Notes: generated by a model not told the origin, from the sequence alone. Positions 1 to 7,530 are shown, counted from the first letter of the stretch. The stretch: 11,716 nucleotides of DNA from Calditrichota bacterium (GCA_008501655.1 QQUK01000115.1:1-11716); one strand, 5' to 3'. Program-made: numbers and translations.

Positions 1-39
1 CTTTCCGACCGATCAGGGTTCAGCGATGGTGACTCATAA
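1..39 (+). CDS. Possible 3' end of an upstream gene (partial)
   Basis: Frame 1 is open from the window edge and encodes 12 residues (LSDRSGFSDGDS) before a TAA at 37-39. The stop sits just upstream of the ribosome binding site of the next gene, as expected for a same-strand neighbour. Frame 2 is also open, to a TAG at 44-46, so the frame choice is uncertain. The residues LSDR also end the HTH-DUF2087 protein at 7943-8416, but four residues are too few to claim homology. No function can be assigned. Confidence 0.25.
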   Translation, partial: LSDRSGFSDGDS

Positions 40-49
40 GAGGTAGATA

Positions 50-604
50 ATGAATCTTAACGAATATCTCACTGATGTTAAGACTGAGCTGTACAACCTG
101 AAAACTCAGGCAGAAAAGGCTCTGGAGCAAGTTTCTAACGAGGATTTTTTCAAGCTGATCGACCCGGAAGCAAATTCGATAGCCCAGCTTGTCAAACATA
201 TTTCCGGAAACATGCGGTCACGATGGCGGGATTTTCTTACCACAGACGGTGAAAAACCGGACAGACACAGAGATACTGAGTTTGTTATTTCCAATAATGA
301 CACACGCAATGCTCTGATGAAGCGATGGAACGAAAGTTGGGAGATTCTAAGGAACACATTGGAATCTCTGGCACCTGATGATTTAGATAAAACAATAATA
401 ATCCGCACTAAAGAAGGTAAAGTCTTTTCAGCGATTCATCGTCAAATGACCCATTATTCAGCCCATGTCGGTCAGATCCTGATGCTTGCCAAACATTTCG
501 CCGGGCAGAACTGGCAAACCCTTTCGATTGCTAAAGGAAAATCGGATGAGTTTTTTTACTCGGTTAAGAAAGACTCTGCTGTTAAATTTAAACCGGGATT
601 ATAA
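50..604 (+). CDS. DinB-like (DUF1572-type) putative metal-dependent protein
   Basis: This 184-residue protein has the size and pattern of the DinB/YfiT four-helix-bundle superfamily, closest in feel to DUF1572. Members are usually cytoplasmic and use three histidines to bind a divalent metal; some are thiol transferases, but most have no known reaction. The candidate triad is visible: H50 in the motif QLVKHISGNMRSRWRDF, and H135 and H139 in THYSAHVGQI, the HxxxHxxQ pattern of the third helix. No signal peptide or membrane segment is seen. The ATG start is supported by AAGAGG at 38-43, six bases upstream. The gene is followed by a 147-bp spacer with hairpin repeats, so it is probably not tightly coupled to the next gene. 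Family assignment is fairly safe; substrate is unknown. Confidence 0.85.
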   Translation: MNLNEYLTDVKTELYNLKTQAEKALEQVSNEDFFKLIDPEANSIAQLVKHISGNMRSRWRDFLTTDGEKPDRHRDTEFVISNNDTRNALMKRWNESWEILRNTLESLAPDDLDKTIIIRTKEGKVFSAIHRQMTHYSAHVGQILMLAKHFAGQNWQTLSIAKGKSDEFFYSVKKDSAVKFKPGL

Positions 605-636
605 GTTGTAGAGACGGGGATTGTCTTCTTTGAAAA

Positions 637-659
637 CTGTCAGGCGAGACGCCTGACAG
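637..659. repeat. Perfect 10-bp hairpin repeat, copy 1
   Basis: CTGTCAGGCG at 637-646 and CGCCTGACAG at 650-659 form a perfect 10-bp stem around the triplet AGA. There is no T-run after it on either strand, so it is not a standard terminator. A degraded relative (AAGACAAGACTCCTGACAG) lies at about 674-692, and a second good copy is at 1557-1579. It looks like a dispersed intergenic palindromic element. Confidence 0.75.
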
Positions 660-710
660 CACTATAAAAATGTAAGACAAGACTCCTGACAGCGCGATAA
701 CTTGTGCATT

Positions 711-728
711 GCAGATGTCCTCGTCTGC
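711..728. repeat. Short palindromic element upstream of the AsmA-like gene
   Basis: GCAGATG at 711-717 pairs with CGTCTGC at 722-728 around TCCT, a 7-bp stem with one T-G wobble. It ends about 12 bases before the ribosome binding site of the gene at 752. It belongs by style to the intergenic hairpins of this part of the window. A regulatory role is possible but not shown. Confidence 0.45.
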
Positions 729-751
729 GAAATTGATATAAAGGATATAAA

Positions 752-1480
752 ATGGTTAAAAAAATTATCGCAGTAGTCATAGTGCTTCTGATATTAGGTT
801 TTTATTTTGGAAGAAACTATCTTGTCAAAGCAGCGGTTGAAGAGTCGGGAAATTATGCCCTCGGAACCGAAACATCACTTGGTTCGGCTAATCTCTCATT
901 AACAGGCGGTTCACTTGAATTGCATGATTATATCATCCCAAACCCGGAAGGTTTTTCAGAGAAAAAGTTCTTCACTTTAAAAAATGCCTATATACAGGTT
1001 GATAACGGTTCCCTCATGGGTGACGAAGTCGTCATTGAATCTCTGGTAATTGACGGGATTCATATGAATATTGAACAGATTGATACCAAAGGAAACTACC
1101 TGACCTATTTCCAGCATCTGAAATCATTAAATCTCTCATCGGAAGAGGAATCGGAACAGAACATCAAAATCAAACATACAGCCGTACGCAATGTATCACT
1201 GGAGACATCAATTTCAATCATGGGTCAAAAAGCTGCCAAAGGTACCGCAAAGCTTGAGAATTTCACAATGGAAAACCTTGGGGGTGACAAAGGTGCCTCG
1301 GCAACAAAGCTGATGACTGATATTTTTAAAGCAATCTTTTCGAAAACTTCGTCAAAAGTTTCCAACCTCCCGAACATCGATCCATCGAAATTAAAAGAGG
1401 ATGCCAAAGATAAATTGAATGATGAAGCAGACAAAGCTAAAGAAGAAGCGAAGAATAAACTGAAAAATTTATTGGATTAG
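752..1480 (+). CDS. Membrane-anchored AsmA-like / DUF748-like protein
   Basis: The 242-residue product begins with a short basic stretch (MVKK) and a hydrophobic segment at residues 5-20, so it is probably anchored in the inner membrane with the rest outside the cytoplasm. Residues 28-140 show the pattern typical of the N-terminal part of AsmA/DUF748 proteins: GTETSLGSANLSLTGGSLEL, then an NPEGF motif, then a VIESLVIDGIHMNIEQ strand pattern. AsmA-like proteins act in envelope lipid homeostasis; whether this short one does is inference. The C-terminal 35 residues are a charged, lysine/glutamate/alanine-rich amphipathic helix (LKEDAKDKLNDEADKAKEE), likely a coiled coil. It is much shorter than classical AsmA. 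AAGGA at 741-745 with a 6-base gap supports the start. No partner gene is adjacent. Confidence 0.7.
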   Translation: MVKKIIAVVIVLLILGFYFGRNYLVKAAVEESGNYALGTETSLGSANLSLTGGSLELHDYIIPNPEGFSEKKFFTLKNAYIQVDNGSLMGDEVVIESLVIDGIHMNIEQIDTKGNYLTYFQHLKSLNLSSEEESEQNIKIKHTAVRNVSLETSISIMGQKAAKGTAKLENFTMENLGGDKGASATKLMTDIFKAIFSKTSSKVSNLPNIDPSKLKEDAKDKLNDEADKAKEEAKNKLKNLLD

Positions 1481-1497
1481 AATTCAATAAGAGTTCT
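1479..1497 (+). terminator. Weak candidate terminator at the AsmA-like gene stop
   Basis: AGAATTC at 1479-1485 can pair with GAGTTCT at 1491-1497 (7 bp with one G-T pair, loop AATAA), followed by GTTTCTTA. The stem overlaps the stop codon and is AT-rich with a poor T-run, so termination here is only a possibility. Confidence 0.25.
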
Positions 1498-1503
1498 GTT
1501 TCT

Positions 1504-1521
1504 TACACATACTGCTGCCAG
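1504..1521. repeat. Displaced 18-bp copy of the carB 3' end
   Basis: TACACATACTGCTGCCAG is present here and again at 1714-1731, where, read on the minus strand, it encodes the last carB residues (WQQYV and most of the stop). The two copies are 210 bp apart and bracket the hairpin repeats of the convergent spacer. This could be a target duplication left by insertion of the repeat block, or a product of local recombination. Confidence 0.7.
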
Positions 1522-1527
1522 TTTCGT

Positions 1528-1554
1528 AGGTCAAGAGCCCTGTGCTCTTGACTT
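1528..1554. repeat. GTCAAGAGC/GCTCTTGAC hairpin repeat
   Basis: GTCAAGAGC at 1530-1538 and GCTCTTGAC at 1544-1552 form a perfect 9-bp stem around CCTGT, extendable by two weaker pairs to 1528-1554. Its right half (GAGCCCTGTGCTCTTGAC) recurs at 1656-1673 without the left arm. No terminator T-run is present. It is an intergenic dispersed palindrome. Confidence 0.75.
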
Positions 1555-1556
1555 TA

Positions 1557-1579
1557 TTGTCAGGCGAGACACCTGACAA
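1557..1579. repeat. Hairpin repeat, copy 2 of the CAGGCGAGACNCCTG type
   Basis: TTGTCAGG at 1557-1564 pairs with CCTGACAA at 1572-1579. The core CAGGCGAGACACCTGAC differs by one base from the copy at 637-659, and the difference breaks one stem pair. It lies 4 bp from the preceding hairpin, so the two form a block in the carB/AsmA-like convergent spacer. Confidence 0.7.
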
Positions 1580-1592
1580 CACCAAACAAGTC

Positions 1593-1619
1593 TCCTTCGA
1601 TTCCGCTCAGGATGACTTG
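1593..1619. repeat. CTTCGATTCCGCTCAGGATGAC-type dispersed element
   Basis: The stretch around 1593-1619 contains TTCGATTCCGCTCAGGATGA. I recall near-identical segments scattered in intergenic DNA of several uncultured bacterial phyla. Only one copy is in this window, so its repeat status cannot be shown from the sequence itself. The ends TCCT and AGGA can pair weakly. Confidence 0.4.
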
Positions 1620-1655
1620 CCTCCTAAAAATGTGTCCAGCATTCCGGTTTCCGGT

Positions 1656-1676
1656 GAGCCCTGTGCTCTTGACTTT
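1656..1676. repeat. Partial copy of the GTCAAGAGC hairpin repeat
   Basis: Positions 1656-1676 repeat 1535-1555 exactly over 21 bases, covering the loop, the right arm and the following TTT, but lacking most of the left arm. The preceding CCGGTTTCCGG at 1644-1654 is unrelated to the first copy's left flank. It is therefore a truncated or chimeric copy that probably no longer folds. Confidence 0.7.
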
Positions 1677-1712
1677 CGATTTTTAATGAAATGGTCTGTT
1701 TTATTATTCACA

Positions 1713-4700
1713 CTACACATACTGCTGCCAGCTGTTGATTTTGAGATCATCAACGGTGTACCGGCTGGTAGCTTCAGCAAGTCTTTGGGCAAGCTGGACA
1801 TTGGTGATCAACGGTATACCAAAATCGACAGCGGTACGGCGGATGATATAATCATTGGTCAGTTCTTCTTTGGCAAAATCTTTCGGGATGTTTATAACCA
1901 AATCAACTTTGCCGTCTTTGACTATATCAACAGCATTAGGAGATTGTCCAGAGAGGGGCCAGTAAACAAGTTCCGCTTCAATTCCTTCTGATTCTAAAAA
2001 TGCTTTAGTACCTCGGGTGGCATAAAACTTAACACCTTGCGACGCTAGCTGTTGCACACCTACTTTAAATGCAGCTTTACTTTCAATTGGTCCGGAAGAC
2101 AATAAAATAGATTTTATTGGAAATTTAAATCCGACTGAAAGTAAAGCTTTCATAAACGCTTCATCAAAATCCCATCCGAGACAGGCTACCTCACCGGTAG
2201 ATGCCATCTCAACACCAAGGGTAGGATCAGCACCTTCAAGCCGTGAGAAAGAAAACTGGGGTGCTTTAACACCAACATAATCCAAATCGAAGAATGAAAA
2301 ATCTTCATCGGTAAGCGGTCGTCCCATAATGACCCGGGTGGCTGTTTCGATAAAATTCTTTTTAAGGACTTTGGAGACAAACGGGAATGATCGTGACGCT
2401 CTCAAATTACATTCGATAACCATCACTTTATTATTGATAGCCAGAAACTGAATATTAAACGGTCCGTTGATTGCCATCTCTTTTGCTATTTGAGAAGTCA
2501 CCAAACGAATCCGCCGCATTGTTTCAAGATATGTCCGTTGAGGCGGAAGCACCAGTGTCGCATCACCGGAATGTACTCCGGCGTTTTCTACATGTTCCGA
2601 TACTGCCTGACAGACAAGTTCTCCATCACGGGCGACAGCATCGATATCTATCTCTTTGGCATTCTCAACAAATTTACTGATAACAACCGGATGTTCCGGC
2701 GAAATATCAACAGCTTTCTGCAGATACGCCTTGAGTTCTTCATCATTTCCTGCAACAGCCATCGCAGCACCGGAAAGAACGTAAGATGGTCTTATGATAA
2801 CCGGATAGCCGACATCGGCAGCAAAGGCATACGTCTCATCAAAAGATGTCAGCTCTTTCCATTGCGGCTGGTCGATTCCCATGCTTTCCAAAAGTGCTGA
2901 GAAAGTATGACGATTTTCAGCACGGTCTATGTTAACCGGTGATGTTCCCAGTACCCGCATTCCGGCATCTTTGCATTTGATAGCAAGTTTATTCGGAATC
3001 TGTCCGCCCATCGATAGAATTATACCCATAGGATATTCGAGGTCATAAATATCAGCGACGGTTTCAAACGACAGTTCCTCAAAATATAAACGGTCACATT
3101 CATCATAATCGGTCGAAACTGTTTCCGGGTTATGATTGACCATCAGCGTCCGATAGCCAAGGGTGCGGAGAGTCCGGGCTGTGTTGACACAACACCAGTC
3201 AAACTCTACTGATGACCCGATCCGGTAAGCACCGGGTCCGAGTATCATCACACCGCCTTCCTGACCGAAAGTGACATCATCTTCAGAACCGTTGTAAGTT
3301 ACATAGAGGTAATTTGTGAGTGCCGGATATTCGGCAGCAAGGGTGTCAATCTGTTTAACAAACGGTCGGAGTTTAAACTCTTTTCTTTTAGTGCGAATAT
3401 CAAGTTCCGTTTTACCGATTGCTTTTGCAATCTGTTTATCGGAGAAACCATGTTTTTTTGCTCTGAGCAGAAGTTCTTCTGATATGGAATCTATATCACT
3501 TTTGCAAAGTTCTTTTTCAATTGCAACAAGGTTGTTAATTTTCTCCAGGAACCAAGTTGTGATATGAGTTATCTCATGAATTTCATCGACTGTCATACCG
3601 GATTTAAGAGCCTCTGCGATAGCAAAGATCCGTTCTTCAGTCGGACGGGCAAGTTCCTGTTTTATATCTTTGAATTTAAAATTATCATTCAAGACAACAC
3701 CATCGGCACCGGTTTCAAGCATCCGTAATGCTTTTTGCAGTGATTCTTCGAATTTGCGACCGATAGACATTACTTCACCAACCGATTTCATTGCTGAACC
3801 AATCTGCTGGGTAGCTCCACGGAATTTTTTAAGATCCCATCTCGGAGCTTTAACAACGATGTAATCAAGAGCCGGTTCAAAACATGCCATCGTAACCTGA
3901 GTCACCGAGTTGGAGACATCAGTGAGCTTTTTCCCTAAGGCAAGTTTTGTTGCTACAAATGCAAGTGGATATCCGGTCGTTTTGGAAGCAAGAGCGGAAC
4001 TTCGGGAGAGACGGGCATTTATTTCAATCACCCGATAATCATCAGAGTCCGGTGAAAGGGCATATTGGATATTACACTCACCTACAATTTTCAGATGTTT
4101 AACAACCCGGATAGCTACCTCACGAAGCTTATGATATTCATGGTCGGTGAGGGTCTGACTTGGGGCGACAACGATTGATTCACCGGTATGAATCCCCATC
4201 GGGTCAAGGTTTTCCATATTACAAACAGTGACGCAGTTGTCAGCAATGTCACGGACGACCTCGTATTCAATCTCTTTCCAGCCCTGCAGGTATTCCTCAA
4301 TCAGAATCTGGTCGGTGTGAGCGAAAGCTTTTGCAGCAAGCTCTTTAAGAGATTTTTCATCCCTGCATATACCGGAACCAAGTCCCCCAAGAGCATACGC
4401 AATGCGAACCATACAGGGGTAGCCAATTTTTTCTGCGACAGCAAGAGCTTCATCGACATTGGTTGCTGTTTGTGAACGGGCTGTTGTAACATCAATTTCA
4501 TTCAGCCGTGTGACAAATCGTTCCCGGTCTTCAGTATCCAAAACAGCTTCAAGAGGGGCACCGAGAATTTTGATATTATATTTTTCAAATATTCCCCGTT
4601 TATATAAATCAACACCGCAATTGAGGGCGGTCTGTCCGCCAAACCCAAGCATGATGCCATCAGGACGTTCTTTCTCTATTACTTTGATTACAAACTCAGG

Positions 4701-4925
4701 TGTGACCGGAGTAAAGTAGATTTCATCAGCAAGATGTTCCGATGTCTGAATTGTGGCAACATTCGGATTGATAAGAATCGTCCGAATCCCTTCTTCTTTA
4801 AGGGCTTTTATCGCCTGTGAACCGGAATAGTCAAATTCTCCGGCTTCACCGATTTTTAAGGCGGAACTTCCTAATACTAATACTGTCTGAGGGAGTTGAT
4901 TAAATCCTGAGTAATCTTGATTCAC
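1713..4925 (-). CDS. carB: Carbamoyl-phosphate synthase large subunit
   Basis: CarB uses ammonia delivered from CarA, bicarbonate and two ATP to make carbamoyl phosphate. The 1070 residues show the full layout: carboxyphosphate ATP-grasp half (about 14-405), oligomerisation region (about 415-550), carbamoyl-phosphate ATP-grasp half (about 557-935) and an MGS-like allosteric domain (about 938-1055). Visible signatures include GEFDYSGSQA (29-38), GGQTALNCG (96-104), EINARLSRSSALASK (301-315), SSVEFDWC (571-578), ECNLRASRSFPFVSK (838-852) and IIRRTAVDFGIPLITN (1027-1042). Many blocks, such as YALGGLGSGIC, VKQIDTLAAEYP and TNYLYVTYNG, follow the eukaryotic CPS I/CAD form rather than the E. coli form. 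The start is GTG at 4923-4925, inside the carA 3' end (26-bp overlap), giving the usual short leader before VLVLGSS and suggesting translational coupling. No clear terminator follows. Confidence 0.97.
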   Translation of the reverse strand: MNQDYSGFNQLPQTVLVLGSSALKIGEAGEFDYSGSQAIKALKEEGIRTILINPNVATIQTSEHLADEIYFTPVTPEFVIKVIEKERPDGIMLGFGGQTALNCGVDLYKRGIFEKYNIKILGAPLEAVLDTEDRERFVTRLNEIDVTTARSQTATNVDEALAVAEKIGYPCMVRIAYALGGLGSGICRDEKSLKELAAKAFAHTDQILIEEYLQGWKEIEYEVVRDIADNCVTVCNMENLDPMGIHTGESIVVAPSQTLTDHEYHKLREVAIRVVKHLKIVGECNIQYALSPDSDDYRVIEINARLSRSSALASKTTGYPLAFVATKLALGKKLTDVSNSVTQVTMACFEPALDYIVVKAPRWDLKKFRGATQQIGSAMKSVGEVMSIGRKFEESLQKALRMLETGADGVVLNDNFKFKDIKQELARPTEERIFAIAEALKSGMTVDEIHEITHITTWFLEKINNLVAIEKELCKSDIDSISEELLLRAKKHGFSDKQIAKAIGKTELDIRTKRKEFKLRPFVKQIDTLAAEYPALTNYLYVTYNGSEDDVTFGQEGGVMILGPGAYRIGSSVEFDWCCVNTARTLRTLGYRTLMVNHNPETVSTDYDECDRLYFEELSFETVADIYDLEYPMGIILSMGGQIPNKLAIKCKDAGMRVLGTSPVNIDRAENRHTFSALLESMGIDQPQWKELTSFDETYAFAADVGYPVIIRPSYVLSGAAMAVAGNDEELKAYLQKAVDISPEHPVVISKFVENAKEIDIDAVARDGELVCQAVSEHVENAGVHSGDATLVLPPQRTYLETMRRIRLVTSQIAKEMAINGPFNIQFLAINNKVMVIECNLRASRSFPFVSKVLKKNFIETATRVIMGRPLTDEDFSFFDLDYVGVKAPQFSFSRLEGADPTLGVEMASTGEVACLGWDFDEAFMKALLSVGFKFPIKSILLSSGPIESKAAFKVGVQQLASQGVKFYATRGTKAFLESEGIEAELVYWPLSGQSPNAVDIVKDGKVDLVINIPKDFAKEELTNDYIIRRTAVDFGIPLITNVQLAQRLAEATSRYTVDDLKINSWQQYV

Positions 4926-6030
4926 TTGTCTCTACCTGTTTGGCAAAATTGTTAAACAAATAAGCTGTGTCTACCGGACCCGGTGTTGCTTCCGGATGAA
5001 ACTGTACCGATGAAAACGGTTTGGTCTTGTGACGAATACCTTCGACTGTCCCATCATTAGCATTTTTAAACCAGATATCCCAATCGGATGGGATGCCTTT
5101 GTCACGAACCGCATACCCATGGTTCTGTGATGTAATCACACAACGACCATACTCCGGTTTTTCACCGTTTGCCGGTTTGGTAAGTTCTAAACATGGCTGA
5201 TTATGTGAACGATGTCCGAATTTCAGTTTATATGTCTCAGCACCCACCGACTGGGCAAGAATCTGATGTCCGAGACAGATACCGAATATCGGTTTCCCTA
5301 CAGCAAGGGATCGTTCAACATTCCGAATGGTCGTTTCATATAGTTTTGGATTACCGGGACCGTTTGAGATAACGATTCCGTCGAAGTCAAGATTCATAAA
5401 ATAATAATCATATGGGACACGGATGACATCCATATTGCGGGTAAGCAGAGAGCGAATAATATTGGTTTTACAACCACAATCAATGACGACGATTTTCGGA
5501 GCAGCTTCGCTTCCGCATTTGTATTCCTGAATTTCTTTACAGGTAACCTGCGCCGCAAGATCAGTAGTATTCGGGTCATAAAATGAAACCCTGCTATCCG
5601 GTTGACTAATTGTTCCGAGAGGCGAACCTTTCGTACGGATTTTTTTTGTAAGTGCTCTGGTGTCGACATCGTAAACTCCCGGAATATTTTCTGACTTGAG
5701 CCATTCGGAGAGGGAACGTACTGCAGTGTGATGACTGTATTTTACCGAGTACTCTGAAACGATTAGTCCGGCTATTTGAATTTTTTCTGATTCAAAAGGG
5801 GTTGGCAGTCCATACTTATCTTTTCCGTACGCCGGAACACCGTAGTTTCCAATGAGCGGGTAAGTTAGGACTAAAATTTGACCTGTATAGGAGGGGTCTG
5901 TTAATGTTTCGGGATAGCCGACCATGCCGGTATTAAAGACAACTTCCCCGGCAGCAGATGTTTCAGCACCAAAATTAAGTCCGCTTATTTGAGATCCATC
6001 TTCAAATGTGAGGATTGCCCTGTGTGACAA
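4900..6030 (-). CDS. carA: Carbamoyl-phosphate synthase small (glutaminase) subunit
   Basis: CarA hydrolyses glutamine and passes ammonia through a tunnel to CarB. The 376 residues comprise the CPSase small-chain N domain (about 1-150, with FNTGMVGYPETLTDPSYTGQ) and a class I glutamine amidotransferase domain (about 178-365). The nucleophile is C252 in GICLGHQ, and the other triad members are H345 and E347 in QFHPE. Sequence style (IVSEYS, GVYDVDTRALTKKIR, ITSQNHGYAV, HPEATPGPVDT) is close to the eukaryotic/Bacteroidota branch. The start is TTG at 6028-6030: it is preceded by TAAGGA five bases upstream and begins directly before the conserved AILTFEDG strand. Downstream, its last 26 bp overlap carB. 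A perfect minus-strand TATAAT at 6177-6182 is a possible promoter. Confidence 0.96.
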   Translation of the reverse strand: MSHRAILTFEDGSQISGLNFGAETSAAGEVVFNTGMVGYPETLTDPSYTGQILVLTYPLIGNYGVPAYGKDKYGLPTPFESEKIQIAGLIVSEYSVKYSHHTAVRSLSEWLKSENIPGVYDVDTRALTKKIRTKGSPLGTISQPDSRVSFYDPNTTDLAAQVTCKEIQEYKCGSEAAPKIVVIDCGCKTNIIRSLLTRNMDVIRVPYDYYFMNLDFDGIVISNGPGNPKLYETTIRNVERSLAVGKPIFGICLGHQILAQSVGAETYKLKFGHRSHNQPCLELTKPANGEKPEYGRCVITSQNHGYAVRDKGIPSDWDIWFKNANDGTVEGIRHKTKPFSSVQFHPEATPGPVDTAYLFNNFAKQVETSESRLLRI

Positions 6031-6035
6031 GTCTA

Positions 6036-6041
6036 TCCTTA
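6036..6041 (-). promoter_or_regulatory. Ribosome binding site that fixes the TTG start of carA
   Basis: On the minus strand TAAGGA lies five bases before TTG at 6028-6030. No ATG or GTG start in the same frame fits both this site and the conserved N-terminal strand, so TTG is the most likely initiation codon. Confidence 0.7.
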
Positions 6042-6176
6042 CTCTCTTGCTTTATTAACAGGTTTAAAAACCATATTTTTAATTTTACGGCTGGTATTTT
6101 ATTGAGGATTTAGTAAAACAGCATTGTTTTCTCAAATGACTGCCCGCAATTCAACCGAGCCTCAGTAATAAAGAGA

Positions 6177-6182
6177 ATTATA
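6177..6182 (-). promoter_or_regulatory. Candidate -10 element for carAB
   Basis: TATAAT on the minus strand matches the sigma-70 consensus exactly and lies downstream of the radical SAM gene terminator, as needed for an independent carAB promoter. It would give a leader of about 140 bases. No good -35 sits at the right distance (a TTGATT is only 7 bases upstream), so this is a weak call. Confidence 0.3.
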
Positions 6183-6204
6183 CCGGTTCAATCAAGTCTT
6201 TTTT

Positions 6205-6246
6205 CATAAGAATATAAGAAAATGCGAAGAGACGTATCTCTTCGCA
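6205..6246 (-). terminator. Intrinsic terminator of the KamA-family gene
   Basis: TGCGAAGAGA at 6223-6232 and TCTCTTCGCA at 6237-6246 form a perfect 10-bp stem. On the minus strand the loop is TACG, and the stem is followed directly by TTTTCTTATATTCTT. It starts 25 bases beyond the stop codon of the radical SAM gene and separates that gene from carAB. Confidence 0.88.
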
Positions 6247-6271
6247 CTAACTTTATACTGGTATTTTCAGA

Positions 6272-7450
6272 CTAATTTACATTCGGACGGGGAAGCTCCC
6301 TGATTTCTTTATAGAAATCATTCTTGTAGCCGTCGACCGGTTTCAGTTCATCAAGCCAGCCGGCCTTATCATTGCGATGGCAGACGATCAACTTCTGTTC
6401 ATCAACCAGATGTTTCGCCCGATGGTATTTCAGATAGATATGTTTATGGTCGACACCTATAATTTCAATTTTGCCGGATTCATGGGACATCGCATATTTA
6501 AGTCTTTTCCCCAAACCGGAACATTTCTTTTTGGCTTCTTCGATTTTATGGTAAGCCTCTACAATCGGAATTGAGAACGGTTCATTTCCCGCTGTCGGAC
6601 GACATTGGAAAATATAATACTGCTGCACACCCATATAAGAAAGTTCATTCCAAAGTTCCGCCATAACATCGGGGTCATCAGAGATAGATCGAATAATCGG
6701 ATTCTGATTGACACAGACAACACCGGCCTCAATAAGTAACCGGATTGCTTCCCGTGAATATTCAGTAAGCTCTCTGGGGTGGTCAAAATGACACATCATA
6801 TAAATCCGTTTATCAGTAAGAGAGTATTTTCTGAAAAGGTCCATTAATTCATCATCATTGATAAATCGGAATGGATTAAATGCCGGCATCTTCGAACCGA
6901 TACGAATAATTTTCACATGATCAATTTCACGTAACTGTTTAAAAATCTTTTCAAGTTTTGGGGTCTTTAAAATCATCGGGTCACCCCCGGTCAATAAAAC
7001 ATTACTGACTTCAGGATGATTCCGGATATACTCAAGCCCCGGTTCGATATCATAGGTTACTTCATCATTACCATTCATGAATAACCGTTTTCTAAAACAG
7101 TAGCGGCAATACGCAGCACATACTTCGTTTACCAAAAGGAGAACTGTTGTTCCATACTTATGCTGAACCCCTTTACGAACCGTAACTTTATTTTCAGCGG
7201 ATGCGTCGATTTCTCCCCATTCTTTTAATTCGTTAACATGTGGGATGACAAGTTTTCGAATCGGATCTTTTGGATCATTCCAATCGATCAAACTCAGATA
7301 ATAATCATTAGCACGAAATGCATACCGCTCTTTGACCTGCTTTAACTGAACTTTTTCTTCAGTTGACAGTTGTGGAATTTTATCAAGATTTAATACAAAT
7401 CTCGCTTTTTTGTATTTTGTAGCGGTCGTTTCTCTGTTTAAAGGATTCAT
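6272..7450 (-). CDS. KamA (lysine 2,3-aminomutase)-family radical SAM protein, substrate uncertain
   Basis: The 392-residue protein is a cytoplasmic radical SAM enzyme of the KamA/EpmB/glutamate aminomutase family. The 4Fe-4S cluster cysteines are C111, C115 and C118 in CAAYCRYCF, and the SAM-binding GGD is at 155-157 in LLTGGDPMI. In lysine 2,3-aminomutase, PLP is held by a lysine in GGKTPV; aligning by eye, K327 in HESGKIEI takes that place. However, the two aspartates that hold the lysine side chain there (D293 and D330 in the Clostridium enzyme) appear to be R284 (in QCRPTAGN) and about A320 here. A different substrate, such as another beta-amino acid precursor, is therefore likely. The ATG start has AAGGAG at 7457-7462. 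A strong terminator follows. It is divergent from a DNA-binding regulator and not in an operon. Confidence 0.88.
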   Translation of the reverse strand: MNPLNRETTATKYKKARFVLNLDKIPQLSTEEKVQLKQVKERYAFRANDYYLSLIDWNDPKDPIRKLVIPHVNELKEWGEIDASAENKVTVRKGVQHKYGTTVLLLVNEVCAAYCRYCFRKRLFMNGNDEVTYDIEPGLEYIRNHPEVSNVLLTGGDPMILKTPKLEKIFKQLREIDHVKIIRIGSKMPAFNPFRFINDDELMDLFRKYSLTDKRIYMMCHFDHPRELTEYSREAIRLLIEAGVVCVNQNPIIRSISDDPDVMAELWNELSYMGVQQYYIFQCRPTAGNEPFSIPIVEAYHKIEEAKKKCSGLGKRLKYAMSHESGKIEIIGVDHKHIYLKYHRAKHLVDEQKLIVCHRNDKAGWLDELKPVDGYKNDFYKEIRELPRPNVN

Positions 7451-7501
7451 AACTCTCTCCTTATTAGGGAAATGACGTCTCTAAACGTACGTTAGTCGAT
7501 A

Positions 7502-7530
7502 AATATAATCAGAGGCTAAAACTGTGTTGA
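7502..7530 (-). promoter_or_regulatory. Candidate promoter of the KamA-family gene
   Basis: On the minus strand, TCAACA (7525-7530, four of six matches to the -35 box) and TATATT (7502-7507, five of six matches to the -10 box) are spaced by 17 bp. Transcription would start near 7495, about 45 bases before the ATG. The -35 box overlaps the palindrome at 7526-7540. Confidence 0.45.

Noticed and set aside
50..604. A 100-codon minus-strand ORF opposite the DinB-like gene (106-408)
   Set aside because: It is a shadow of the clearly coding plus strand and has no ribosome binding site.
1542..1991. A 149-codon plus-strand ORF across the convergent spacer and the carB 3' end
   Set aside because: Its first part is made of hairpin repeats and the rest is antisense to conserved CarB sequence. 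It shows no protein-like domain or ribosome binding site.
2471..4719. Several plus-strand ORFs of 60-136 codons opposite carB
   Set aside because: All are antisense to strongly conserved CarB blocks, rich in serine, leucine and histidine as expected from complement reading, and lack start signals.
6272..7450. Assignment as EpmB or classical lysine 2,3-aminomutase
   Set aside because: The cluster motif fits the family, but the lysine-binding aspartates look replaced, and no EpmA or lysine-fermentation gene is nearby.
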